Positions 23,879 to 32,569 of a stretch of 39,570 bases of DNA are shown in pieces. Numbering within the stretch: position 1 is the first letter of the stretch; each line of letters starts with the position of its first letter. The DNA lies in NCBI GenBank assembly GCA_944386745.1, contig CALXCG010000009.1, forward strand, positions 1-39,570, read 5' to 3'. A program made the translations under genes and the position numbers. This stretch comes from an uncultured Clostridia bacterium (GTDB lineage: Bacteria > Bacillota > Clostridia > TANB77 > CAG-508). The notes beneath the pieces were generated by a model. The model saw nothing but the letters and a program-made list of their open reading frames with translations. It did no database searches and was not told where the DNA came from.

Positions 23879-26268
23879 TCATTTACTGTATCTGCATATT
23901 TTTTCAATTTTTTATAAACCAAATAATTAACAGTACCAGCTGGGAACTTTCCATTCTTATCCTTTTTTCCAGCAGGGACACCAGTTAAAACTTCAATACC
24001 CTCTTCAATAGTAGAAACAGAATAAATATGGAATTGTTTATTTTTAACAGCCTCTACAATTTCATCAGATAATTGCAAATTATCAACATTTTGTATTGGA
24101 ATCATAACACCATGAGAACCATCCAAACCTCTCATTTTACAAATTTGGAAAAATCCCTCAATCTTTTCATTAACACCACCAATTGGTTGTATTTGACCTT
24201 TTTGATTTACAGAACCAGTAACAGCAATTGATTGATTAATAGGAATTCCAGAAAGACTAGATAATAGCCCATATAATTCTGTACTAGAAGCACTATCACC
24301 ATCTACACCATTATATAATTGTTCAAAACAAATACTAGCAGTTAAACAAAGAGGAATATCTTGTGCAAACATTTCTCCTAAATATCCAGTAAGTATCAAA
24401 ACTCCTTTAGAATGAGAAGGACCAGAAATCTCAACTTCTCTTTCTATATTAACTACACCGTTTTTACCAGTATAAGTATTAACAGTAATTTTAGCAGGTT
24501 TACCAAAAGTATAATCTCCAATGCTCATTACAGTTAAACCATTTAATTCTCCAACTTCAAAACCAGAAGTATTAATTAAAAGAGAATTTTCTTTTATCAT
24601 CTCTAAATATTTAGTATCATATTTTTTAACCCTTTCAGTTCTTTGCTCTAATGCCTTGTCAATAAATTTTGCTGTAACTACTTTAGACTTAGAAATTTTA
24701 GCCCAAGTAGCTGCTTCACCTACGACTTGTATTAGATCATCAAAACGAGTAGATACTTTTTTATGACTTCCAGCAAGTTTTGATGCATATTCAACCAAAC
24801 GTCCCATTGCACTTCTATCTAAATGTGGTAATTCTTCATGCTCACAAAACCCGTGAATTATTTGTGCAAGTTTATTCAAATTTTCAGCATTTATTGGAGC
24901 TTCTGATTCAAATTCAACCTTTATTTTAAACAGTTTCCTAAAATCAGAATCCATTGCAAGTAAAGTCTGATAAATTTGCTCATTTCCTATTAAAATTACC
25001 TTCAAATTTAAAGGTATAGGCTCAGGTTTCAAAGAAACAAGAACCATTGAAGATGAACGTTGGTCTGCAGTATTTTCTATACCTATCTCTTTTATACGTA
25101 AAGCTTTTTTCAATGCTTCATAACACATACCGTTTGCAAGTAAGTCTTTAGCTTGGAAAATTATATAACCACCATTTGCTTTTTGAAGCAATCCAGGCTT
25201 TAACATTGTATGGTCAGTTTTTAAAGCACCATAATAATTTTCATATTCCAATGAACCAAAAATATTATGATATGAATAGTTAGAATCCATAATAACTGGT
25301 GCTCCGTCAAGGCTTGAATTATCAACAAATAAATTTACACGATAATTCATACATGGATCAGGTTTTCTAACAGCAGGACCTTGTCCGCCAGGTTGTCCAG
25401 AATGTTGCTTTGTATCATCTTCTAAAAAAACAGGAATATTTTTTAATACATCTTGTTTTACATCATTTAAAAATTGATTTATCTTTTTATTTCTCTTATA
25501 TTTTGATTTTAAGAAATTAATGTGGACATTAACAGTTAATAATGCTACATTAGATTGCCATTCTGAAATCTTCTTATCAGATTGACGTTCTATTTCCTTT
25601 ATTTGACTAATAACATTCATAATTTGTTCTTGAACCAATACAGATTTTTCTTCATATTCGTGTTTAATATTTTCATCTAATTTTTCGAATTCTTCTTCTT
25701 CAATAGCCCTACCCTCAAAAACTGGCATCATATAGATTCCATTTTGAGCAGCTTTTACTTGAAAATTATATTTAGAAGCATCTTGATTTAATTTATCTAA
25801 TAAAGCTGAGCGTTTTGCTTCAAACTCTTGCTTAATTAATGCTTTTTCCTTTTCAAAATCATCATTATTAAATGTCTTTTTAATATCTTTTCTAATTTCT
25901 TTAATAAAGCCGTCCATGTCTTCTTTAAACTCTTTACCTTGTCCAGCATTTAAAGAAACAGCGATAGGCTCATTTGGATTATTAAAATTATAAATATAAC
26001 ACCAATCAGAAGGAACTTTTTTCTTTTTAGAAATTTTATCTAAATAATTTTTAGTGTACATGGTTTTTCCAACACCACTTGGACCTTCCAAATATAAGTT
26101 ATATCCTTTTACATCAACTTGCAAACCAAATTCTAGTGCTTTTATACCACGGTCTTGACCGATCCCGGTTTGTATTGATTCTAGTTCTTCAGTAGTTTCG
26201 AATTTGAATAAATCGGTATTACAAGTCATTTTTAAATCTTTATATGATAATTCATTTTTATTTTTCAT
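23872..26268 (-). CDS. Lon-family AAA+ protease (AAA_32 / Lon_C type)
   Basis: A 798-aa ATP-dependent serine protease, distinct from classical LonA because it lacks the N-terminal LAN domain. It has an AAA+ module with Walker A GPSGVGKT (62-69), a long inserted coiled-coil region (about 120-260), a second AAA part, and a C-terminal Lon protease domain. The Ser-Lys dyad is visible: S659 in DGDSASST and K702 in GGVNEKIEGFF. The architecture matches PF13654-PF05362 proteins, which occur in many Firmicutes; substrates are unknown. RBS ggagg lies 7 bases before ATG 26268, and a TGGATATAAT extended -10 (TATAAT at 26300-26295) is upstream. It is transcribed alone. Confidence 0.93.
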   Translation of the reverse strand: MKNKNELSYKDLKMTCNTDLFKFETTEELESIQTGIGQDRGIKALEFGLQVDVKGYNLYLEGPSGVGKTMYTKNYLDKISKKKKVPSDWCYIYNFNNPNEPIAVSLNAGQGKEFKEDMDGFIKEIRKDIKKTFNNDDFEKEKALIKQEFEAKRSALLDKLNQDASKYNFQVKAAQNGIYMMPVFEGRAIEEEEFEKLDENIKHEYEEKSVLVQEQIMNVISQIKEIERQSDKKISEWQSNVALLTVNVHINFLKSKYKRNKKINQFLNDVKQDVLKNIPVFLEDDTKQHSGQPGGQGPAVRKPDPCMNYRVNLFVDNSSLDGAPVIMDSNYSYHNIFGSLEYENYYGALKTDHTMLKPGLLQKANGGYIIFQAKDLLANGMCYEALKKALRIKEIGIENTADQRSSSMVLVSLKPEPIPLNLKVILIGNEQIYQTLLAMDSDFRKLFKIKVEFESEAPINAENLNKLAQIIHGFCEHEELPHLDRSAMGRLVEYASKLAGSHKKVSTRFDDLIQVVGEAATWAKISKSKVVTAKFIDKALEQRTERVKKYDTKYLEMIKENSLLINTSGFEVGELNGLTVMSIGDYTFGKPAKITVNTYTGKNGVVNIEREVEISGPSHSKGVLILTGYLGEMFAQDIPLCLTASICFEQLYNGVDGDSASSTELYGLLSSLSGIPINQSIAVTGSVNQKGQIQPIGGVNEKIEGFFQICKMRGLDGSHGVMIPIQNVDNLQLSDEIVEAVKNKQFHIYSVSTIEEGIEVLTGVPAGKKDKNGKFPAGTVNYLVYKKLKKYADTVNEK

Positions 26269-26536
26269 TTGTTTCCTCCAATCATTTTTCTTCTATTATA
26301 TCCAGTTCGAGTTTATTTTATATTACTTAATAAAAAAAGTAAAGAAATAATTAATAAAAATTGTAAAAAATATTGCAACAATTGTAAAAATATGGTAATA
26401 TTATGTTGCTTTTATTCATATGTGAAAATTTATTCAATGTATTTTATTTTAATAATTAATATTCCACATATTCATTGAACTTTCAAGGCTTAAAGCAACA
26501 AGTCACTAGAAAAAAACAAAAAACATTCAAAAACTA
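26269..26536. other. Intergenic region between Lon-like protease and coiled-coil gene, possible structured RNA
   Basis: No convincing gene. A possible promoter, TTGCAA (26373-26378) and TAATAT (26396-26401) with 17-base spacing and a TG extension, is followed by complementary blocks: gttgcttt (26405-26412) with aaagcaac (26492-26499), ttcaatg (26433-26439) with cattgaa (26473-26479), and catatgtgaa (26417-26426) with ttccacatat (26462-26471). The last two pairs cross and could form a pseudoknot or alternatives. There is no T-tract after it. An AT-rich coincidence is possible. Confidence 0.3.
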
Positions 26537-26565
26537 TTGACGAAATATTTAACTTATAGTAAAAT
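26537..26565 (+). promoter_or_regulatory. Promoter of the coiled-coil gene
   Basis: TTGACG (26537-26542), 17 bases, TAAAAT (26560-26565); ATG 26590 is close behind with RBS gaggtg. Confidence 0.7.
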
Positions 26566-26589
26566 AACCGAAAGCGAGGTGATAAATAT

Positions 26590-27081
26590 ATGGAAGAGAA
26601 GATTTTATCAATACTTGAAAATATTCATTCAGAAGTTAAAGGTGTAAGACAGGATGTAAATGAAATCAAAGAAGACCAAGTTGAAATGAAACAAGACATC
26701 AAAAATCTTCAAGAAGAACAAAAGGGAATGAAACAAGACATCAAAGAATTGCAAGAAGGTCAAGCAGAAATAAAACAAGAAATGGTAGGAATGAAACAAG
26801 ACATTAAAAAACTACAAAAAGAACAAACAGCATTGAGAAAAGAAATGAAACAAATGAAAAAAGAACAAAATATAATGAAAAATCAACAAGAGACAATAAT
26901 AGAAAACATAGAAATAATAAAAGAAAGGCAAAGAATAGACGAAATAAACATAGCAAAAATATTAGAAAAACAAAATGAAACTTTTGCATTATTATTCAAA
27001 GAAAACAAAGAAAATAAGCAAAGTGATGAAAACATAACAAAAAATAAGAAAAATACACCAAATTTGAAGCTAATTAAATAA
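26590..27081 (+). CDS. Coiled-coil protein with MKQDIKxLQ repeats (163 aa), unknown function
   Basis: Almost the whole protein is a charged coiled coil. The motif MKQDIKNLQEEQ recurs at about residues 32, 46 and 67 with small changes (MKQDIKELQEGQ, MKQDIKKLQKEQ), a 14-residue (two-heptad) repeat, followed by MKKEQNIMKNQQETI. The last 30 residues are polar and Lys/Asn-rich. There is no signal peptide or membrane segment, so it is cytoplasmic or associated with another protein. Such proteins often act as scaffolds or partners of nucleic acid regulators; nothing here tells which. It is monocistronic with own promoter and terminator. Confidence 0.7.
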   Translation: MEEKILSILENIHSEVKGVRQDVNEIKEDQVEMKQDIKNLQEEQKGMKQDIKELQEGQAEIKQEMVGMKQDIKKLQKEQTALRKEMKQMKKEQNIMKNQQETIIENIEIIKERQRIDEINIAKILEKQNETFALLFKENKENKQSDENITKNKKNTPNLKLIK

Positions 27082-27111
27082 TTTTCAAAATTACATATGA
27101 ATAAAAAAACG

Positions 27112-27163
27112 AAGAATCTCTAAAACGTCCAAAAAGACAGGATAGAAATAGAGATTCTTTTTA
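27112..27163 (+). terminator. Terminator after the coiled-coil gene
   Basis: aagaatctct (27112-27121) pairs with agagattctt (27150-27159), then a T-run. Confidence 0.75.
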
Positions 27164-27196
27164 ATTCGAACTTTGAGTCAAAAGCAAGAAAAACTA

Positions 27197-27225
27197 TTGC
27201 AAAAATAAGTATATAAGTATATAAT
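27197..27225 (+). promoter_or_regulatory. Promoter of the TetR gene
   Basis: TTGCAA (27197-27202), 17 bases, TATAAT (27220-27225). Confidence 0.8.
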
Positions 27226-27240
27226 AAGAACAATGATTTA

Positions 27241-27254
27241 ACAAATTAATTTGT
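27241..27254. promoter_or_regulatory. Candidate TetR operator
   Basis: A perfect 14-bp palindrome, acaaattaatttgt, lies 15 bases after the -10 box and 49 bases before the regulator start, a position where a bound dimer would block transcription. Autoregulation is inferred. Confidence 0.45.
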
Positions 27255-27303
27255 GATATTCGGAATTGATTATATTTATGCCAAGAGAGGAAAGAAGGTA
27301 AAT

Positions 27304-27873
27304 ATGAACAAGACAAAAAGAAAGATATTTGAAACATCGATGAAACTATTTGCAAAAAAAGGATATGAAGCAACAAGTATAGAAGAAATAACAGCAACAG
27401 TAGGAGTAGCAAAAGGAACACTTTATTATCATTTTTCTAGTAAAGAAGAAATCTTTAATTTTTTAGTCGAAGAAGGCATAAAATTATTACAAAACAGTAT
27501 CGATATAAAAACTGCAAAATTTCCAAACTATATAGACAAAATAAAAGCAATAATATTAATACAAATAAAAATAGTGGACAAATATGAAGATATAATTACA
27601 ATCTTATTAAGTCAATTTTGGGGAAATGAAGCAAGAAACCAAATGTGTAAGGAGCAAATATTAACATATATAAGCAAAATAGAAGAAATAGTAAGACAAG
27701 GAATAGAGAAAAAAGAAATAAAACAAGGAAATCCACAAATAATAGCATCAGAGATTTATGGACTTATAGCTTCAAGTTTAGTATATAAAATAAGAAATAG
27801 TGGACAGATTGACATTATGAAACTATATAAAGAATTTGAAAATACAGTAATAGAAGGTCTAAAGATAAGATAA
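27304..27873 (+). CDS. TetR/AcrR-family transcriptional regulator
   Basis: About 189 aa. The N-terminal helix-turn-helix is typical: TKRKIFETSMKLFAKKGYEA, then TSIEEITATVGVAKGTLYYH and FSSKEEIF. The C-terminal ligand domain is all helical and diverse. I place the start at ATG 27304, with gaaagaagg just upstream; the longer frame from 27253 lacks an RBS and would put 17 extra residues before the HTH. It lies immediately before the acyl-CoA synthetase gene, like fadR-lcfA in Bacillus, so it may repress fatty-acid activation and sense acyl-CoA. That link is inference from gene order. Confidence 0.9.
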   Translation: MNKTKRKIFETSMKLFAKKGYEATSIEEITATVGVAKGTLYYHFSSKEEIFNFLVEEGIKLLQNSIDIKTAKFPNYIDKIKAIILIQIKIVDKYEDIITILLSQFWGNEARNQMCKEQILTYISKIEEIVRQGIEKKEIKQGNPQIIASEIYGLIASSLVYKIRNSGQIDIMKLYKEFENTVIEGLKIR

Positions 27874-27993
27874 TTAGGCATTAGCGAAATCAAAGATTTC
27901 GAGGCCAAAATGTGCAAAAATTGGTTTGTAATTATTGCACGTATCAATGTAAATTAAAAAATATAATAAAAATATACTTGAAAGGGGATTGCC
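27874..27993 (+). promoter_or_regulatory. Spacer between tetR and acyl-CoA synthetase genes, with hairpins
   Basis: A perfect 7-bp hairpin cgaaatc-aaa-gatttcg and a weaker gtgcaa/ttgcac pair. There is no T-tract, so it is not a clear terminator. A TATAAT (27962-27967) lies before the RBS aaagggg, without a good -35. The synthetase could be read from the tetR promoter or from here. Confidence 0.4.
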
Positions 27994-29718
27994 ATGAGAG
28001 AACAAATTTACAAGAACGAAGGGTATAGTAATTTAAAAGAAATGCTTCAAAAAACAGGAGAAAAGTTTGGAGATAGACCTGCATATATATTTAAAACAGA
28101 AATAGAAGGTAAATTTAGAGAAATATCTCACAAACAATTTAGAGATGAAATAAACAATTTAGGAACAGCTCTAATTAATCTCGGACTAAAAGATAAAAGA
28201 ATAGCAGTCATTTCAGAAAATAGATATGAATGGGGAGTAGCATATTTGGCAGTTGTTACAGGTACAGGAGTTGTAGTACCATTAGACAAAGCCCTACCTG
28301 ATAATGAAATTGAAAACTTGATGATTCGTTCAGAAGTTGAAGCAATATTCTATTCAAAAAAATATGATGAAGTAATGAAAAAAATAAAAGAAAAACAAAC
28401 AACAAAAGTAAAATACTTCATTTCAATGGATTTAGAAAAGAAAGAAAATGATGTTTACTCTGAAAAGGAATTAATTGAACAAGGTAAAAAGCTAATAGAA
28501 GAAGGAAATAGAGAATTTTTAGATGCAAAGATAGATAATGAAAAAATGTCAATAATGCTATTTACATCAGGTACAACTGCAATGTCAAAAGCAGTAATGT
28601 TATCACACAAAAATATATGCAGTAATTTAAAAGACATAACAGCAGTTATAAAACTAACACCAGAAGATAGATTCTTATCATTCTTACCATTACATCATAC
28701 ATTTGAATGTACAGTTGGATTCATCTATCCAGTATCAACAGGTGGTTCAATTGCATTTTGTGAAGGAATTAGACATATAGCAGAAAATATAAAAGATTAT
28801 CAAATAACAGCAATGATTTCAGTGCCAATCCTTTTTGAAAGCATGTATAAAAAAGTAATGAAAAGCATAGAGAAAAAAGGAAAACTAAAAACAGTACAAA
28901 AAGGAATAAAAATAAGTCAATTCTTATTAAAATTTGGAATAGATATAAGAAAAAAATTATTTAAAGAAATACATGATACATTAGGGGGAAAAGTAAGACT
29001 ATTTGTAGCTGGAGGAGCAGCATTAGATCCAGAAGCAGAAAAAGGATTTAATGAATTAGGATTTACAATGTATCAAGGATATGGACTAACAGAAAGCTCA
29101 CCAGTAATTGCAGCAGAAGACGACAAATATAGAAGATTAGGATCTATTGGAAAAGCCTTTCCAAGTTTAGATGTAAAAATAGTTGATCCAAATGAAGAAG
29201 GAATAGGGGAATTGGTTGCAAAAGGCCCATCAATAATGCTAGGATATTATAATAATGAAGAAGCAACAAAAGAAACAATAGATGAAGACGGTTGGTTACA
29301 TACAGGAGACTTAGCAAGAATAGATAAAGATGGATATATCTTTATTTCTGGAAGAAAGAAATTTGTCATAGTATTAAAAAATGGAAAAAATATATATCCA
29401 GAAGAAATTGAAGCACTGCTAAACAAAATAGAAGGTGTAAAAGAAAGTTTTGTATATGGTTATCCAGAAGATGATGGAGATTATAAAATACATGCAAAAA
29501 TAGTATATGATAAAGAAAAAGTAAAAGAAATATATAATACGGAAAATCTAGAAAAAATAAAAGAAATATTATGGCAAGAAGTTAAAAAAGTAAATAAAAC
29601 AATGCCAGCATATAAATATATTAGAGAAATTACAGTAACAGACAAGGAACTAATTAAAACTACAACACTGAAAATAAAAAGGTTTGAAGAAATAAAGACA
29701 GTGCTTAATGAAAAATAA
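27994..29718 (+). CDS. Long-chain acyl-CoA synthetase (AMP-binding enzyme)
   Basis: A 574-aa adenylate-forming enzyme that activates fatty acids with ATP and CoA. Core motifs: LFTSGTTAMSKAVMLSHKN (from residue 189, P-loop; usual G-K is replaced by A-M-S-K), YQGYGLTESSP (about 360-370, A5), WLHTGDLARIDKDGYIFISG (A7-A8) and KNGKNIYPEEIEALL with the C-terminal catalytic Lys region. Length and motif order fit FadD/LcfA-like enzymes of Firmicutes. ATG 27994 follows aaagggg. The TetR gene upstream suggests control by fatty acids. Exogenous fatty acid use is plausible; no beta-oxidation genes are in the window. Confidence 0.92.
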   Translation: MREQIYKNEGYSNLKEMLQKTGEKFGDRPAYIFKTEIEGKFREISHKQFRDEINNLGTALINLGLKDKRIAVISENRYEWGVAYLAVVTGTGVVVPLDKALPDNEIENLMIRSEVEAIFYSKKYDEVMKKIKEKQTTKVKYFISMDLEKKENDVYSEKELIEQGKKLIEEGNREFLDAKIDNEKMSIMLFTSGTTAMSKAVMLSHKNICSNLKDITAVIKLTPEDRFLSFLPLHHTFECTVGFIYPVSTGGSIAFCEGIRHIAENIKDYQITAMISVPILFESMYKKVMKSIEKKGKLKTVQKGIKISQFLLKFGIDIRKKLFKEIHDTLGGKVRLFVAGGAALDPEAEKGFNELGFTMYQGYGLTESSPVIAAEDDKYRRLGSIGKAFPSLDVKIVDPNEEGIGELVAKGPSIMLGYYNNEEATKETIDEDGWLHTGDLARIDKDGYIFISGRKKFVIVLKNGKNIYPEEIEALLNKIEGVKESFVYGYPEDDGDYKIHAKIVYDKEKVKEIYNTENLEKIKEILWQEVKKVNKTMPAYKYIREITVTDKELIKTTTLKIKRFEEIKTVLNEK

Positions 29719-29844
29719 ATAAAAGATTGCAGAATATGTTGAAACTTAGGGGAATAGAAAGTATAATAAAATAGCAAAATGTCGAAAGAAAAAAGTTTTT
29801 GTAATAAAATTGTAATATTTCTGTAACAAAAACTTAAAATAAAA

Positions 29845-29875
29845 AAAGCCAAACACACTTGTAGTTTGGCTTTAG
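29845..29875 (+). terminator. Terminator after the acyl-CoA synthetase gene
   Basis: aaagccaaac (29845-29854) pairs with gtttggcttt (29864-29873). The T-run is short. Confidence 0.65.
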
Positions 29876-29942
29876 TTAATGTATAATTATATTTGAAATA
29901 GCGAAAAAGCAAACACGCGTAAGATAAAGGAGGTACATTACA

Positions 29943-30824
29943 ATGTCTAAATCTGGCATAGTAAATGTGAGAATGGTTATCACAGAAGAAAAAATATTAT
30001 CAAATATAGATAAAATCCAAAAATTAATAAATCCAAAAAGTAAAAAGCAAATCGTTCAATTAGAAGATGACACATACTTTAAGGATTTAATTGAATCAGT
30101 AAAAACATATTTAATTGAATATCCAAAAAAGAAGAACTTCCCAGCAAGTGTATACAAAGCTGCTTATGGGTTAGTTGAATATGCTACAAATCAATTTGAA
30201 GAAAATACAAAGAAAATAGAAGAATTAATTAGACAAAGAGAACAAAATATAGCTACAGCAGGTCAATTAAAAGAAATATTAGAAGCAGTAGAAAATAAAG
30301 AAAAAGATTGGAAAGACCAAGTAAAAAAAGCAGAAGATGTATTTTCAGAAGATATTATAGAAACTCTAACAATAGTTGGAAAAGCAAAAGATACAGAATC
30401 AGACGACTACAAAGATGCTATGAAATTATTACATGCTAGAATAAACAACCTAGAAGCAAATTTACATATAGAAATAGACATGGAAAGAATTGAAGATAGA
30501 TCAAAAGCATTAAGTTACATAGGAATTGAAGTAGCAGATGCATTAAAATCAATACCTACACCAATAGAAGAACCAGTAGTACAAAATGTTGTTGAAGAGC
30601 AACCACAAGAACAAGTACAAGTACAACAAGCAGTTGCAACAGAAGAACAACAGGCACAAGAACAACAATATGTTCAAGAAACAACATTTGAAGCTAAACC
30701 AAGTCTATGGCAAAGATTTAAAAATAGCAAATTTGTTAGAGCTATTAAAGCAATTACAAAAATTAGAATTGTACTTGATTATTCAGAAGCACTTCCAGAA
30801 GGAAGAGGAGAAAATAATCAATAA
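29943..30824 (+). CDS. Helical protein with Gln-rich linker and basic C-terminal helix (293 aa), unknown function
   Basis: Three parts are visible. Residues 1-200 are predicted helical and charged, with YPKKKNFPASVYKAAYGLVE and a long coiled segment. Residues about 208-245 are a Glu/Gln-rich linker (EEQPQEQVQVQQAVATEEQQ and similar). A conserved-looking basic, amphipathic end, LWQRFKNSKFVRAIKAITKI, could bind a membrane or nucleic acid. There is no signal peptide. RBS aaaggaggt is strong, ATG 29943. It is followed by a terminator. I do not recognise the family. Confidence 0.7.
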   Translation: MSKSGIVNVRMVITEEKILSNIDKIQKLINPKSKKQIVQLEDDTYFKDLIESVKTYLIEYPKKKNFPASVYKAAYGLVEYATNQFEENTKKIEELIRQREQNIATAGQLKEILEAVENKEKDWKDQVKKAEDVFSEDIIETLTIVGKAKDTESDDYKDAMKLLHARINNLEANLHIEIDMERIEDRSKALSYIGIEVADALKSIPTPIEEPVVQNVVEEQPQEQVQVQQAVATEEQQAQEQQYVQETTFEAKPSLWQRFKNSKFVRAIKAITKIRIVLDYSEALPEGRGENNQ

Positions 30825-30839
30825 AAATAAATTTTCATT

Positions 30840-30866
30840 AAAAGTCTAGATTTTATCTAGGCTTTT
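30840..30866 (+). terminator. Terminator after the 293-aa gene
   Basis: aaagtctagat (30841-30851), loop ttt, atctaggcttt (30855-30865) with one G-U pair. Confidence 0.75.
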
Positions 30867-30874
30867 GTGTTATA

Positions 30875-32029
30875 ATGAAAAACGTGAATGGAAGAGTGTT
30901 GAAAAATAATTACAATTTTCCAACCAGATTTGTGCCTTATAAAAGGATGAGATTGAACGTGAAAGAAGTAATAAGTAATTTAATAATTAATTTGAGAAAT
31001 ATAATTAGAAAAATACCTAAGAGAATAAAAGCTATTTTAATAGCCATATTAATATTGATTTTAATAATTATTCTAATAGTTACACTAGTAAAACAAAGTA
31101 AAAAGCAAAAATATGTAGAATATGATGGAGAAAATTTAAGTGAAAGTAAATATCCAGGATATAAAGAATTAATAGATGAATTACTAGAACAGCATCCAAA
31201 TTGGACATTTACATTATTCTATACCAAGCTAGATTGGGAAGAAGTGATAGAAAATGAAGGCCATTCAGATAATAGAACATACCCTTTAAACTTAATTCCA
31301 GATTCATCTCGATATCCAGAAGACTGGAAATGTGAAATAGATAGAGATAAAACCTATGACAATGGAACATGGCTATGCGCATCAGACAAGGCTATTAGAT
31401 GTCAAATGGATCCTAGAAATATATTAAATGAAGATAATATTTTTCAATTTAAGGAACTATCATATGTAGAAAATGCACAAACAATAGAAGGCATTAATGA
31501 AATAACAGAAGATACTTTTTTAGAGGGAGAAAATATTTCAAATGCACTAATACAAGCAGGAAAAAATGCTAATGTTGATCCATATTTTATAGCATCAAGA
31601 TTAATTCAGGAACAGGGAAGAGATGGAACAACTTTATCTAGAGGATATGAATATAATGGAATGACTGTATACAATCCTTTTAATATAAGAGCAGTAGGAA
31701 ATTCATCAGAAGAAATAATTGAAAACGCAGCTAGATATGCTTATGAACAAGGATGGGATACTTTAGAAAAAGCAATTATTGGAGGAGTAGATTTTGTAAA
31801 AGAAGGATATATAAATGTAGGACAAAACACTTTATATCTCCAAAAATTTGATGTTGTTAATCAAGATGGAGAATTATATACTCATCAATATATGCAAAAT
31901 TTGATGGCGCCACAATCTGAAGCAAGCAATATGCTTGAAATTTATCAAAGTTCTGATACTGTTGATGAAAATTTAAATTTTATTATTCCTTTATACGAAA
32001 ACATGCCAGAGGAAGTGTCTGAAAGATAG
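30875..32029 (+). CDS. Membrane-anchored N-acetylglucosaminidase-like wall hydrolase
   Basis: Up to 384 aa, with a basic N-terminus, one membrane helix (IKAILIAILILILIIILIVT, about 49-70) and an extracellular glucosaminidase domain. DPYFIASRLIQEQGRDGTT holds the likely catalytic Glu, and NPFNIRAVG and YINVGQNTLYLQKFDV are typical of the LYZ2/GH73-like endo-beta-N-acetylglucosaminidases that cut peptidoglycan glycans. The start is uncertain. ATG 30875 overlaps a TGTTATAAT extended -10 (TATAAT 30871-30876) and has no RBS. If that promoter is real, GTG 30959 (aaaagg 12 bases upstream) or TTG 30899 is the true start. All options keep the membrane helix. Confidence 0.8.
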   Translation: MKNVNGRVLKNNYNFPTRFVPYKRMRLNVKEVISNLIINLRNIIRKIPKRIKAILIAILILILIIILIVTLVKQSKKQKYVEYDGENLSESKYPGYKELIDELLEQHPNWTFTLFYTKLDWEEVIENEGHSDNRTYPLNLIPDSSRYPEDWKCEIDRDKTYDNGTWLCASDKAIRCQMDPRNILNEDNIFQFKELSYVENAQTIEGINEITEDTFLEGENISNALIQAGKNANVDPYFIASRLIQEQGRDGTTLSRGYEYNGMTVYNPFNIRAVGNSSEEIIENAARYAYEQGWDTLEKAIIGGVDFVKEGYINVGQNTLYLQKFDVVNQDGELYTHQYMQNLMAPQSEASNMLEIYQSSDTVDENLNFIIPLYENMPEEVSER

Positions 32030-32055
32030 TGGTGATTTTATTAAATAGATTAGAG

Positions 32056-32144
32056 ATATTTTTGACAACTTTCTTAATAGAAGAATGAGAAAAAATAGAT
32101 AATATGGACAAATAAAAAATGAAAATGAAAGTTGTCAAAAATAT
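32056..32144. repeat. Perfect 18-bp inverted repeat upstream of tRNA-Thr
   Basis: atatttttgacaactttc (32056-32073) and its exact complement (32127-32144), 53 bases apart. Each arm has TTGACA pointing inward. A TATAAT follows at 32145-32150, about 22 bases before the tRNA. Confidence 0.85.
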
Positions 32145-32171
32145 TATAATATACACAAAGAGCCATTTAAT

Positions 32172-32247
32172 GCCACTATAGCTCAGTTGGTAGAGCAACG
32201 GATTCGTAACCCGTAGGTCAGCAGTTCGATTCTGCTTAGTGGCTCCA
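32172..32247 (+). tRNA. tRNA-Thr (anticodon CGT)
   Basis: 76 bases including encoded CCA. The acceptor stem GCCACTA/TAGTGGC pairs fully, the D arm has GCTCAGTTGGTAGAGC, the anticodon loop is TTCGTAA, and the T arm AGCAG-TTCGATT-CTGCT is normal. The first pair closing the anticodon loop is an A-C mismatch, a mild oddity. T73 as discriminator fits Thr in Firmicutes. Confidence 0.95.
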
Positions 32248-32254
32248 TTTGAAG

Positions 32255-32295
32255 AAAACTTACGGACTATAAAAGGTTCGTAAGTTTTTATTTTA
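32255..32295 (+). terminator. Terminator after tRNA-Thr
   Basis: aaaacttacg (32255-32264) pairs with cgtaagtttt (32279-32288), then ttatttt. Confidence 0.8.
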
Positions 32296-32569
32296 TATAT
32301 GAAACTTAAATGTTCTCTTTCTAGGCAGGAGAATATTTTTTTGGCTTGAGTTTAAAACTATTCAAATATTAAAGCCCAATTTTGAGATACTTGAAGTGAT
32401 TAAAGATTACAAGTATAAAGAAAAATGGCAAAGTTAAACATTTATTACATACGAATTTACAAGTTATAGAGCCTACTGAATATTTAATTACATATCCTAC
32501 TACGCTTGCGATATTAGAATACATTGTTAACTATACAATATAATTCGTGATTTTTCATCTGTTTTTTTC
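32296..32569. other. Intergenic stretch at the island edge
   Basis: AT-rich, no gene with start and RBS. Short open fragments on the plus strand (about 32415-32540, reading NLQVIEPTEYLITYPTTLAI) have no start codon and may be remains of a decayed gene. I see no copy of the tRNA 3' end that would mark an attachment site. Confidence 0.3.

Noticed and set aside
26269..26478. 69-aa plus-strand open frame
   Set aside because: Starts on the antisense of the Lon-like RBS, has no RBS of its own and a composition expected from AT-rich non-coding DNA.
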